A DNA stretch of 64,000 nucleotides from Actinomycetes bacterium (GTDB taxonomy: Bacteria; Actinomycetota; Actinomycetes; Propionibacteriales; Propionibacteriaceae), in assembly GCA_023458095.1 (NCBI GenBank), contig JAEXAS010000026.1, positions 274,799-338,798 on the forward strand, read 5' to 3'. The notes beneath the pieces were generated by a model that searched no databases, was not told where the DNA came from, and saw only the letters and a list, made by a program, of their open reading frames with translations. Position 1 is the stretch's first letter, and every line of letters starts with the position of its first letter. Made by a program: the position numbers and the translations under genes. This document shows, piece by piece, positions 24,972-33,484 of this stretch.

Positions 24972-26291
24972 TCAGCCGATCGAAGCCCGTTGTTCAGCGA
25001 AGACCAGGTCCAGCAAGTCGTGCCAGGCCTCGATCTTGGTGCGCTCCCGGCCGCGAAGATCACCTCGGGCGATCTCGGCCTCATCGATGCGACGCCAGTC
25101 CGCCAGAGTGCTGGCGGTGATGCCACGCTGGGCGATCAACGCGTCCGGATCGGCCAGTTCGCGCTGCGGCGCGACCGCCAGGTCGGCGAGGAGATTGGCC
25201 ACCGTCTCTGCCGAATCCTTCCGATTCGCACCGATCAGGCCGCTGGGACCGCGTTTGATCCACCCGGTGACATACTCGCCGGGACGGCTGCTGCCGTCCT
25301 CCTCGGTGACCCGGCCCTCCAGGTTCGGGATGCGTCCATCGGCGAAGGGCACCCCCGGCAGCGGGTTGCCGAAGTAGCCGATCGATCGCAGCACCAGATC
25401 GGCGGGCACCTCGAAGCGCGACCCGTCGAGATTGGACTCCAACTCCACCGCCGTCACTTCAGCGACGCCCTTGATCGCCACCGGTCGATGGTTGAACACC
25501 AGGTGCAGGTGTCGCTTGCCCTGCTTGGGTTGGGCGATCGCCTTAGCGATGGTCTCGACGTTGGCTCGCGGTTTGCGTTCCAGAGTGTCCAGATCGAGGG
25601 CATCCAGGTCAGCGCCGATCAACTCGGTGTCGACGCCTTCCAGTCCGAGCAACTCGCGAAGCTCATTGGTCGTGAACGAAGCGTTCTCCGGGCCGCGACG
25701 ACCGACCAGCCACACATTCTCCACGTGAGTGCCGCGCAGTTCGGCCAGCACGGATTCGGGCATGTCGGTGACGCTGAGTTCCTCGGGATCCTTGAGCAGG
25801 ATCCGGGTCACGTCGACGGCAACATTGCCCACCCCGACCACCACGGCGTTGCGGACGCCGGAAAGGTCCTGCCCATGCGCGTCCGGGTGACCCGAATACC
25901 AGGACACGAACTCCCGCGCCGAACGGCTGCCGTCCAACTCGGTTTCGCCAGGAATACCCAGCTTGCGGTCATTCTCCGACCCGTAGGCATAGATCACTGC
26001 GTCGTAGCACTCCATCAACTGTGCTGGCCGCAGTTGGGTGCCGATCTCGACCAACCCGAAGAAGCGCACATTCGTCGAGTCGAAGGCCGCAGCGAGAGTC
26101 TTGGCGACGGACTTCACGCTCTCATGATCAGGCGCGACGCCGTAGCGCAGCAGTCCGAAGGGGGTGGGCAACCGGTCGTAGATGTCGACGGCGACCTCGA
26201 TGTCGTGCTGGGAAAGCAGTTGTCCGGCGGCGTACAAACCCGACGGGCCCGCACCCACGATTGCCACTCTGCGCATTCTCGGCTGTGTCAT
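24972..26291 (-). CDS. fprA: ferredoxin-NADP+ reductase, adrenodoxin reductase type
   Basis: A 439-residue flavoprotein of the FprA/adrenodoxin reductase family. VAIVGAGPSGLYAAGQL binds FAD; TPFGLLRYGVAPDHESVK is a family mark; VVVGVGNVAVDVTRIL binds NADPH; VTGWIKRGPSGLIGANR is the C-terminal FAD/NADPH contact. It moves electrons between NADPH and ferredoxin, for example to P450s or Fe-S enzymes. Start MTQPRMRR is used; an internal ATG at MRRVAIVG is also possible. No ferredoxin gene is adjacent. Confidence 0.92.
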   Translation of the reverse strand: MTQPRMRRVAIVGAGPSGLYAAGQLLSQHDIEVAVDIYDRLPTPFGLLRYGVAPDHESVKSVAKTLAAAFDSTNVRFFGLVEIGTQLRPAQLMECYDAVIYAYGSENDRKLGIPGETELDGSRSAREFVSWYSGHPDAHGQDLSGVRNAVVVGVGNVAVDVTRILLKDPEELSVTDMPESVLAELRGTHVENVWLVGRRGPENASFTTNELRELLGLEGVDTELIGADLDALDLDTLERKPRANVETIAKAIAQPKQGKRHLHLVFNHRPVAIKGVAEVTAVELESNLDGSRFEVPADLVLRSIGYFGNPLPGVPFADGRIPNLEGRVTEEDGSSRPGEYVTGWIKRGPSGLIGANRKDSAETVANLLADLAVAPQRELADPDALIAQRGITASTLADWRRIDEAEIARGDLRGRERTKIEAWHDLLDLVFAEQRASIG

Positions 26292-26336
26292 GGTGATGAT
26301 TCTGGCAACTCGAGGCCGGGTTCGGTGGTCATTCCG

Positions 26337-27065
26337 CTATCGAGTCCGAAATAGCCACACCCCGGTTTGGACCACTTGGCGCTGCCCACCGACGTGGACG
26401 ATCTGTGCGCCGTCAACCCCGAACTGGCTGGCATAGCACTGCAGCGCGCACAACAGCCGCGGGCGCTGCTCGGGGTGATCGATCCATTGCGCACCCGCAG
26501 GCGGGGCGATTCCCTCCGACACCAGTTCGTAGCAGGCCAGATCGGCGGCTGCCGCAGCCACCTGCGCAATGTGGTGACAGGCCACATGATCAGGATGGTG
26601 GTAGCCACCCCGGGCGTCATAGCTGATCAGCGCCTCGGCCGCGAACTCGCGCAGGAACTCGGCCACGTCGATTCCGGCCTGGCCCGGATCGGCGCGGCTG
26701 AGGCAGTCCGGTGGTGCGTCCGGGTCCGGACCGGCGAGGCCAGGGGCGATCCACCGCATTCCCGAATCGGTGTAGCGCCGCGACGTGCCTAACCAGACTC
26801 CGGTTTTCACACCCAGGACGGCCAGCGCCGCGTCGCGTTCCTTGACCCGGTAACCGGCCAGATCAGCACCGACGTCCACTCCGGGGCGGACCTCACCACG
26901 CTCCCCGCGGGTGGCGGTCACCACCGCGACACGGCGTCCTGCTGCCACCATCGCGGCGAGCAAGGCGCCGCCGCTGAGCGTTTCGTCGTCGGGGTGGGCG
27001 TGGAAGAAGACCACCGACTCAGCCTCGGGAAGCTGGCCCGCCGGGCTGAACGTCGCGGAGTTCAT
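26337..27065 (-). CDS. mshB: PIG-L/LmbE deacetylase, MshB-like
   Basis: A 242-residue zinc deacetylase. FFHAHPDDETLSGGALLAAM holds the AHPDDE zinc motif; GYHHPDHVACHHIA holds the second set of histidines. In mycothiol synthesis MshB removes acetate from GlcNAc-inositol. The ATG overlaps the stop of the upstream mshA-like gene (ATGA), so the two are coupled; a longer frame within mshA is not used. MshB and the related Mca cannot be separated safely by sequence alone, and the protein is shorter than typical MshB (~290). Coupling to an mshA-like gene favours MshB. Confidence 0.72.
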   Translation of the reverse strand: MNSATFSPAGQLPEAESVVFFHAHPDDETLSGGALLAAMVAAGRRVAVVTATRGERGEVRPGVDVGADLAGYRVKERDAALAVLGVKTGVWLGTSRRYTDSGMRWIAPGLAGPDPDAPPDCLSRADPGQAGIDVAEFLREFAAEALISYDARGGYHHPDHVACHHIAQVAAAAADLACYELVSEGIAPPAGAQWIDHPEQRPRLLCALQCYASQFGVDGAQIVHVGGQRQVVQTGVWLFRTR

Positions 27066-28297
27066 TGCGCCAAGACCTCGCGGTAGCACGCGGCCAACCG
27101 GCGAGCCGTCCACAGCCAATCGAAGCGCAGCGCATGCACCCGGGCCACCTGCCCCAGCCGAGTAAGGATGTCCGGCTCGGCCAACAGGCCGGTCAAGACC
27201 CGACTCCACACCGCCGGGTCCCGAGAGTCCACCAGATAGCCGGTCTCGGCATGCGCCACAGCCTCACGCAGCCCACCGGCGCAGGCGGCCACCACGGGAA
27301 CGCCGCTGGCCTGGGCCTCCAGCGCAATCAGACCGAAGGTCTCCGAGTAGGAGGGCACCAGCACCAACCGGGCACTGCGCAGCATCTGAGCCAACTCCGG
27401 ACGCGGCAGGGGGCCGCAGAACTCGACATCGTCGCTCAGCCCGGACTCGGCCACGGCCCGGCGAAGTTGGTCCGGATAGTCCGCAAAGTCCTCGGACGCC
27501 TCGCCGGCCACCACCAGTCTCGGACGGATCGCCGGATCGATACCGGCCAGCGCCGCGATGGCCAGATCGGCTCCCTTGAGCGGTTGCAGGCGTCCGGCGA
27601 AAGCTAGAAAGCCGTTGCGTCCAGCTCCTCCCGGTGGGGTCCAATCGACCTCACCAGCACGCCTGGGCCGGAACAGTTCGTGGTCCACCCCGGGACTGAT
27701 GATGTGGACTCGGTCAGGATCGGCGCCGCACCGTTCGATCACCGTGCGCGCCTCCGCCGCGGAAATGGCCACCACCGCGTCGGAGGCGGTTGCGACCTGA
27801 GCCTCGCCCGGCACCCGGCGAGGAGACTCCGGTGGCTCACCGGCTTCCAAGGAGGATCCCGAGGGTGCTGCCACCGAGTGGAAGCTCTGCACATGGCGCA
27901 CCCCGGCGGACCGGGCCACCGGCAGCGCCGCCATACCCGACATCCAGTGGTGGGAGTGGTAGAGGTCGAAAGGTCCGAGCCTGGCCAGGCCAGCACTGAA
28001 CTGGTCGATGTGCTCGTCGATGAGGCTCTTCGGCAGCGGAGTGGCCGGCCCGGCGTCCAGGTGGTGCAGGACGACGCCGGGCGCCAACTCCCGGTGTTCG
28101 GGGTCCTGTGGCGTTTGTCGGCGGGTGACCAGGTCGACCTGATGGCCACACCGGGCCAAGGCGAGCGCCTGGGCGAGCTCCACCACATTCATGCCACCGG
28201 CATCGCCGGCGCCGGGCGGGCTGGCCGGAGAGGTGTGCATCGATACGAAGCACACACGCAGCGAGTCGGAGTGGGTGGGAATTACCGGGGTGGGCAC
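27062..28297 (-). CDS. mshA: GT-B glycosyltransferase, MshA-like
   Basis: A ~411-residue family 4 glycosyltransferase. VCFVSMHTSPASPPGAGDAGGMNVVELAQAL is the N-terminal mark of MshA, which joins GlcNAc from UDP-GlcNAc to inositol-3-phosphate, the first step of mycothiol synthesis. The donor-site stretch is VPSYSETFGLIALEAQASGVPVVA. The GTG at 28297 is chosen because the longer frame carries ~55 residues not seen in the family and runs into the divergent exporter gene. The deacetylase gene overlaps its stop by 4 bases. Related sucrose-phosphate-type enzymes are a less likely alternative. Confidence 0.75.
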   Translation of the reverse strand: MPTPVIPTHSDSLRVCFVSMHTSPASPPGAGDAGGMNVVELAQALALARCGHQVDLVTRRQTPQDPEHRELAPGVVLHHLDAGPATPLPKSLIDEHIDQFSAGLARLGPFDLYHSHHWMSGMAALPVARSAGVRHVQSFHSVAAPSGSSLEAGEPPESPRRVPGEAQVATASDAVVAISAAEARTVIERCGADPDRVHIISPGVDHELFRPRRAGEVDWTPPGGAGRNGFLAFAGRLQPLKGADLAIAALAGIDPAIRPRLVVAGEASEDFADYPDQLRRAVAESGLSDDVEFCGPLPRPELAQMLRSARLVLVPSYSETFGLIALEAQASGVPVVAACAGGLREAVAHAETGYLVDSRDPAVWSRVLTGLLAEPDILTRLGQVARVHALRFDWLWTARRLAACYREVLAQ

Positions 28298-28452
28298 GCG
28301 GCGAGCATAGCCGCCGGGGGGTTCATTGAAACGTGAAAGAATCACTCGGTGAACTCCCCCTCCCCGAATTCGTGGGTCCGCCGCGGTCCGTTGCGCAGCG
28401 CCCGCGCCCACCAGCCACACCCCCACCAGTCCAGCCTCGCCGAGCTTCCCCG

Positions 28453-29718
28453 ATGAGCACACCCCTGGCAGCCAACCCCGCCGGCGAAGGCTGGCATCGC
28501 GGACTGTTCCTGGTGATTCTGGCCAGTCTGGGAATGGTCGGCCCGTTCTCGATCGACACCATGTTTCCGGCCTTTGCGCAACTGTCCGCCGAGTGGGGAG
28601 TCTCGGAGTTCGCGCTGCAGCAGGTGATCAGCGTGTACATGCTCACCTTCGCCGTGATGAGCCTGGTGCATGGGCCACTGTCGGACGCTCTCGGACGCAA
28701 ACCGGTGATCATCGTCGGCACCGTCGTCTTCATTGCGGCTTCAGTGGGCTCGGCGATGAGCACCAGCCTGAGCACACTGCTGGTATTTCGAGCGATCCAA
28801 GGTCTCAGCGCCGGGGCCGGGGTCATCATCAGTCGAGCCATGGTGCGCGACGTCTTCAGCGACACCCAGGCGCAACGCACCATGAGCCACATCGCCATGA
28901 TCTTCGGGCTGGCACCGGCCGTGGCGCCGGTGGTCGGCGGACTGCTGCTGGGACTGGGTGACTGGCGACTGATCTTCTGGTTCTTGGTGGTTGTAGGAGT
29001 CGTGATGCTGGCGATGGTGGTGTTCTTTCTCCCCGAAACCCATCCAGCGCCGATGCGAACCGCCTTTCGTCCCGGGCCGCTGGTGGGTGGGCTGGTGTCG
29101 GTTGTTCGCCACCCGGCAGGTCGTCGACTCGCCTTCACCGCCCAACTCAACATGGGGGCGATGTTCCTCTACATCTCCTCGGCCGCCCTGGTCGTGGGAA
29201 CGCTGCTGCACCTGGGCGAAACCGACTACTGGATTCTGTTCGTGCCCATGATTTCGGGCATGGTGCTCGGTTCGTGGGTGAGCAGCCGCTTGGCCGGACG
29301 CATCAGTCCGGTTCGTCAGGCGAACATCGGCTATCTGATCAGCCTGGTCGCCGGCGCGGTGAATGTGGGGCTCAGCCTGATCCCGGCCGCCAACGCTCTG
29401 CCATGGCCGATCGTTTCGCTGCCGGTACTCACCTTCGGTCTGGGGCTGACCTTTCCAGTAGTGACCTTGGCCATGCTCGACCTCTTCACCGCCGCTCGCG
29501 GCGCGGCCTCCTCGGTTCAAAACTTCGTCACTTTGTTGGGCAACGCGGCCATCGCCGGGATCGGGGCTCCGCTGCTGGCTCGATCCTTCACCGGCCTGGC
29601 CGTCGGCTCGCTCACCATGATGAGCCTCAGCGCGCTGCTGTGGCGCCAACACATCCGGCAGGTTCGGATCACCGGACGCAACCCCAACGACGCCGCAGGT
29701 TTCGAGCCCCTGGACTGA
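28453..29718 (+). CDS. Bcr/CflA-type MFS drug exporter
   Basis: A 421-residue transporter with twelve predicted membrane helices. It carries the drug:H+ antiporter marks of the Bcr/CflA group: GPFSIDTMFPAFAQLS in helix 1, GPLSDALGRKPVIIVG in loop 2-3 and FRAIQGLSAGAGVIISRAMVRD in helix 4-5. Start at MSTPLAANPAGEG; a GTG at 28333 would add a 40-residue Pro/Arg-rich leader unlike a membrane protein. Substrates may include chloramphenicol- or bicyclomycin-like drugs or small metabolites; the sequence does not decide. Confidence 0.85.
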   Translation: MSTPLAANPAGEGWHRGLFLVILASLGMVGPFSIDTMFPAFAQLSAEWGVSEFALQQVISVYMLTFAVMSLVHGPLSDALGRKPVIIVGTVVFIAASVGSAMSTSLSTLLVFRAIQGLSAGAGVIISRAMVRDVFSDTQAQRTMSHIAMIFGLAPAVAPVVGGLLLGLGDWRLIFWFLVVVGVVMLAMVVFFLPETHPAPMRTAFRPGPLVGGLVSVVRHPAGRRLAFTAQLNMGAMFLYISSAALVVGTLLHLGETDYWILFVPMISGMVLGSWVSSRLAGRISPVRQANIGYLISLVAGAVNVGLSLIPAANALPWPIVSLPVLTFGLGLTFPVVTLAMLDLFTAARGAASSVQNFVTLLGNAAIAGIGAPLLARSFTGLAVGSLTMMSLSALLWRQHIRQVRITGRNPNDAAGFEPLD

Positions 29719-29869
29719 CCCTTGACGGCAGACGGCGCCGCAGGGAAAAGCCGGGCTTCGTCACTTCTGTAACCCGACACGCCGACGACACGCCGACGCG
29801 CCTCGAATTGGCCAAATTTCGGCCGAAAACCTCTTGCGTGTCGGGTTGACCCAGGACTAGAAATCTAAC

Positions 29870-30052
29870 TACCGGATCGCTTCGGTGGTTCGGGAATCGA
29901 AAGCAGGAAGTCAACCGATTGATGGCTTGCCATCAAGTCTCCCGGTGATGCGTGGGGTGTGTTGGCTGGTGGTTTTCGGTTGATCGATTCAGGTCATCAC
30001 GCTTGGTCGAGGGTAGGCCCCGGAGACTCATACTCGCCGGGGCCTTTCCCTT
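29870..30052 (+). ncRNA. candidate small structured RNA, left copy
   Basis: No protein gene fits between 29719 and 30064. A promoter TTGCGT (29834-29839), 18-base spacer, TAGAAA (29858-29863) predicts a start near 29870. The RNA would hold hairpin 1 (29872-29878 with 29887-29893, loop GCTTCGGT), hairpin 2 (TTGATGG 29919-29925 with CCATCAA 29930-29936), a GTGATG/CATCAC helix enclosing a G-rich loop, and the terminator AGGCCCCGG/CCGGGGCCT (30015-30045) followed by TTCCC. The same order with compensatory base changes occurs in the right copy, which argues for selection on structure. No Rfam family comes to mind. Confidence 0.6.
30015..30050 (+). terminator. terminator of the left small RNA, also near the end of luxR
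   Basis: Stem AGGCCCCGG (30015-30023) with CCGGGGCCT (30037-30045), loop of 13 bases, then TTCCCTTTG. Because the stem is symmetric it could also stop the convergent regulator gene, which ends at 30065. Confidence 0.75.
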
Positions 30053-30064
30053 TGCCCCACCGGA

Positions 30065-32638
30065 TCACAGGCCTTGACGTAGCGCCTCGGCGAGCAACTC
30101 CTCGCGACTGCTGGCATTGAGCTTGCGATACAGATTGGCCCGGTGGAACTTCACCGTATTCACCGATACGAACAGTTCGGCAGCGATCGCGGTGTTGGTC
30201 ATGCCCCGGCGCACTCCGTCCAACACCTCAAGTTCACGTTCGGCGAGCCGCGTCCGGCTTCGTTGTTGGGTCTCCACCCCGGCATAGCCGCGCGCAAGGG
30301 CCAGACTGTTACGAATCATGGGCGCGGTCTTCACCGGCAGTCCGTCAAGAAGCTGCGCAGTCTCTTCCGGGGTGGCCAACACCATGGGCCAGGGCGCGCT
30401 CGGATACTTCAGCCGCGCTCCACCACGCAGGATCACCGAGACGGCGGTGGCCTCTTCACCGGCGCGCAGGTTGATGATGGCCCACAGCAGGCTGAGGTGC
30501 CAGCCGATGCGGGGCGCGGCCGGCTCCAGTTCCTCATCAGTGGGAACCATCGGGCTGCGAGCGGCCCCCGCACCCACCAGAACACAGGACTCCAACATGC
30601 GGCGGCCCCAATGCGACCATCGGTGCTGCGCGCCAGGCGGGAGGGCCTTGATGAAGGTCGACAACTCCACTGCGGTGCGCGATCCGATCTGGGCTGAAGA
30701 CCGCAGCAACGACTCGGTGAGCAGCGCGAACATGCCCGGCGCCTCCGGATGATGTTGCCAGGCGCCCCAGTGGGGATTGTCCACGATCTCGTCGGCCAGT
30801 TCCTCCAACTTGTCGCGATCCCCCAAGGCAACCAAGGCCACTGTGCGCAGGTAGATCAGCACCGACCATTCCGCAGGGCGCGGTAGCCGGAACAGCGCGA
30901 CGCGGGTGAACGCCTCAGCACTGGCCAGGTCGCCGCGGTCCAGGGCCTCACCGGCGTCAACTATCGCATTCATGGCCAGGTCGTATTCGCGATGGTATTG
31001 GCGCGGAAGCACCTCCATGGTGCTCACATCGGATCGGGAGGTGCCCAAGAAGATCGTCGTCATCCGCACCGCAACCAGCAACGAACTCAGTCGTCGATCA
31101 CCGCGACCCCCGATCCGATCCGGGTTGCGCCGCATCGGCCACATGAGGCTGCGCGCCACGCTCGCCACCAGGTCGATGCGATCGAGCTGCAACAACATGC
31201 GCACCATCAACAGCCCATCAGAGGCCATTTCCGGTCCGATGTTGTCGCGCACTTCCTCGGGATGGGATTCCACCAGTCCGGCCCACCGCACCGCAGCACG
31301 GACAGCCATGCCGAGTTCCCCGACCCCCAATGCCACCGCAGCGGCTTTGGTCAGCCACGACAACTGAGCGCGGACGCTGCCCTGAATCGAGGCGCCCAGA
31401 AAGCTGCGCTGGACTGCGGCAAGACCGCTGTCGCTGGCGGATTCTCCCCGGCGCAGTTGCAGCAGGGTCGCGGTAGCCAAAAGGCTTGGACGGCTCCCCA
31501 GCAACTCTGGATCGATGGCGACGATCTCATCCCACAGAGGGTTTGCGTCGGCGTCACACAACTCCCAGAGCCAGGTGTCGCAGAACTGCTCGGCCTCATC
31601 CAGCGAGCGATTGGCCACCAGCATCGTGAGGGCCAATTCCGGGTCGCCGCTGGCTGCGGCTGCCGTGGCCACCGCAGCGCGGTCAGCCTCGAACTCTGCG
31701 CTCGCCTCGGCGTTCCACCCGAAAAGCAAGTGTTGGCGTAGAACCGGGAACCACCGGAACAGCCACTCGCCGCTCGCCGCTTCCGTGACGCTTCCGAAAC
31801 CAAGTTTCGGCAACCGATCGAACAGATACTCCGCCCGTTCCCGGCCGAACATTCCGGTGACCAGCGCCATGCCGAAGCGTGAAGCCTGAGCCAATTGGCG
31901 GATCTCCTGCCAGAACTCCTTGGCGCCCTGGCGGTCGGGAAGCCAACCCGTGACCGCCTGGGCGTCACTGATCGTGCCTGCCAGGCATTCGGTGGGAAAC
32001 AACGAGATGACTCGCTCGACCAGAGCTGGAATGCCATGCGTGGCCTCCAGGACGGCCCGAACCGTGTCATCAGTGGCGTCCGGCAACTGCTCGGCCAGCA
32101 GACCTGCGGTCTCGATGTGGGAATAGGCCAGATCCCGGTCACCGATCAGTTGGTGACCAACCCCACTGGCAACGGCCTCGGTGACCAGGCTTTGGGCATC
32201 AACCGCGGTGGCGACCAGGCTGAAACCAGGCATCGACCCCGCCACCCCGATGAGTTCTGCACACGCCTCGCCTGGGAGTTCATCCATCCGAAGGACGCCG
32301 AGAACCACCGGAGCCGCGGCCCGCTCGGTCGCTCCAGCCAACAACTGGGAGAGCGCCTGCCAGGTGCTTTCGTCGCCCGGATCCTCAGATTCGGGAATGC
32401 CGGCGAGCGCGAGTTGGTAGGCCAATCGGCGCGCCATCACCTCGGGGCTCAATTGCCGCGGATCAAACTCAACCAGAACCCGGATTTGCTCACTGGGCTG
32501 CTTTTCCCAGGACTGCAAAAGGGCAGCCTTATGGGTGCCGACGCCGCCTTCGATGAAAATCGCGGGGATGGCGGGGTTGATGAGCGCCAGCAGTCTTCGA
32601 CGGATGGGTGGGGTCAGAATCCGCTCCTCAGAGGCCAC
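30065..32638 (-). CDS. large LuxR-family (LAL/MalT-like) transcriptional regulator
   Basis: About 857 residues from the GTG at 32638. The C-terminus is a LuxR helix-turn-helix (LAERELEVLDGVRRGMTNTAIAAELFVSVNTVKFHRANLYRKL). The centre looks like helical repeats of the tetratricopeptide kind. Near the N-terminus IFIEGGVGTHKAALLQSW sits where STAND ATPases have a Walker A motif, but GKT/S is not kept, so nucleotide binding is doubtful. The start is uncertain: the frame stays open to 32917, but that part covers a terminator and looks non-coding, while DTLLGASPRQL just before the GTG looks coding. It lies between the two inverted small-RNA repeats and may regulate them. Confidence 0.8.
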   Translation of the reverse strand: MASEERILTPPIRRRLLALINPAIPAIFIEGGVGTHKAALLQSWEKQPSEQIRVLVEFDPRQLSPEVMARRLAYQLALAGIPESEDPGDESTWQALSQLLAGATERAAAPVVLGVLRMDELPGEACAELIGVAGSMPGFSLVATAVDAQSLVTEAVASGVGHQLIGDRDLAYSHIETAGLLAEQLPDATDDTVRAVLEATHGIPALVERVISLFPTECLAGTISDAQAVTGWLPDRQGAKEFWQEIRQLAQASRFGMALVTGMFGRERAEYLFDRLPKLGFGSVTEAASGEWLFRWFPVLRQHLLFGWNAEASAEFEADRAAVATAAAASGDPELALTMLVANRSLDEAEQFCDTWLWELCDADANPLWDEIVAIDPELLGSRPSLLATATLLQLRRGESASDSGLAAVQRSFLGASIQGSVRAQLSWLTKAAAVALGVGELGMAVRAAVRWAGLVESHPEEVRDNIGPEMASDGLLMVRMLLQLDRIDLVASVARSLMWPMRRNPDRIGGRGDRRLSSLLVAVRMTTIFLGTSRSDVSTMEVLPRQYHREYDLAMNAIVDAGEALDRGDLASAEAFTRVALFRLPRPAEWSVLIYLRTVALVALGDRDKLEELADEIVDNPHWGAWQHHPEAPGMFALLTESLLRSSAQIGSRTAVELSTFIKALPPGAQHRWSHWGRRMLESCVLVGAGAARSPMVPTDEELEPAAPRIGWHLSLLWAIINLRAGEEATAVSVILRGGARLKYPSAPWPMVLATPEETAQLLDGLPVKTAPMIRNSLALARGYAGVETQQRSRTRLAERELEVLDGVRRGMTNTAIAAELFVSVNTVKFHRANLYRKLNASSREELLAEALRQGL

Positions 32639-32883
32639 AAGTTGACGGGGACTTGCGCCCAGTAGCGTATCGAGGTGTGCGCCGCCGCTCCCAATGATGC
32701 CTGAGAATCGGGGCGAAGAGCAGCTACCCAGGCCGGTTTTTGGGACCAGTCCATCCCACCCAGCGACAGAATGAGGCTGTGCGCAAAGTCGCTTGACCGA
32801 CCCGATTCTTAGGGATTCATTGCCGAGCGGCTTTCCATCACAGTGGCAGCGAATCGAATTGCCAGACCCAGGAAAAGAACTGT

Positions 32884-32915
32884 GGGGCGGCCCGCGGGGA
32901 CTGCGGGGCCGCCCC
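32884..32915 (-). terminator. hairpin terminator between the small membrane protein gene and luxR
   Basis: Stem GGGGCGGCC with GGCCGCCCC (32884-32915) followed on the minus strand by a T-rich stretch (AGTTCTTTTCC). It separates the small gene from luxR, so luxR needs its own promoter in 32640-32880. Confidence 0.65.
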
Positions 32916-32985
32916 AATCCGAGGTCCGGAGGTGGTGATCGCCGTTGATCACCGGTCCGGAGGCTCGGGGTTTACATCCACCCGG

Positions 32986-33210
32986 TTAACGGGTGAACCA
33001 GTCCAGGGTGGGTAAACCTTGAAGGATTGACCCGGCTGCAAGCTGAGTGCCTTCCGACCCTCCCAGGAGGAGTGCCAGAACGGCGCCCAGTACAGCCAAG
33101 GCCAAGACAACCCATGTGGGCAGCTGAATCCGACGGCGCGGTGTGGACTCAGCAATGGATGTTGCGGCTGGGGTGGTCACAACTCCTCCTGTGGATTGCC
33201 TGCCTTCCAT
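32986..33210 (-). CDS. small one-pass membrane protein, unknown
   Basis: A 74-residue protein from the ATG at MEGRQSTGG. A soluble N-terminus rich in Thr/Ala/Arg leads into one hydrophobic helix (LPTWVVLALAVLGAVLALLLGG) and a short tail. No clear ribosome binding site is visible, and the frame is open further upstream, so the start is weak. It lies between the right small-RNA repeat and luxR on the same strand and ends in a terminator. No family recognised. Confidence 0.45.
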   Translation of the reverse strand: MEGRQSTGGVVTTPAATSIAESTPRRRIQLPTWVVLALAVLGAVLALLLGGSEGTQLAAGSILQGLPTLDWFTR

Positions 33211-33309
33211 TCGGGATCGAGCGAGCCCGAACGGGTATGACTGTAGAGAGCCGATCCACGCTCCGGCGAGGCCCAAAGCACTAGTTGCCCGTACAACCAT
33301 CCCCCGGAC

Positions 33310-33343
33310 GCATCACACCTACCCACCCCCTACCCGGTGATGC
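33310..33343 (-). other. G-rich stem-loop upstream of the small membrane protein gene
   Basis: On the minus strand a perfect 7-bp stem, GCATCAC with GTGATGC, encloses a 20-base loop with four G tracts (GGG, GGGGG, GGG, GG). The same CATCAC/GTGATG pairing occurs in the two small RNAs. The rest of 33211-33484 shows no gene. Confidence 0.4.
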
Positions 33344-33484
33344 TCACGTGCCTGCACCTTCAGTCCATGACGGCTAACGCTGGGCCCACCCAGGGGTTGG
33401 GGGCCACCGACCTCGCAGTGCCACCCCCGCCAGCGTCCACCACCACCGAGCAGCCTGGGCCAGTACGCGGGGCGCGGAGTATTC

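Larger units (their letters stand above)
29760..30057 (+). repeat. left ~300-bp inverted repeat of the LuxR locus
   Basis: This stretch reappears, diverged and inverted, at 33485-33781. Shared blocks in order: two tandem copies of CGACACGCCGA (29775-29796), TTGCGT, TARAAATCT, a hairpin with loop GCTTCGGT, AGGAAGTC, GGTGATG, CATCAC, TCGAGGG and a terminator. It fills the gap between the exporter gene and the convergent regulator gene. Confidence 0.8.

Noticed and set aside
24879..26354. Open frame (491 codons) opposite fprA
   Set aside because: The minus-strand frame carries FAD and NADPH motifs; this one has none.
32639..32917. N-terminal extension of the LuxR regulator
   Set aside because: It begins with TTG inside a terminator stem and has non-coding composition; the gene likely starts later.
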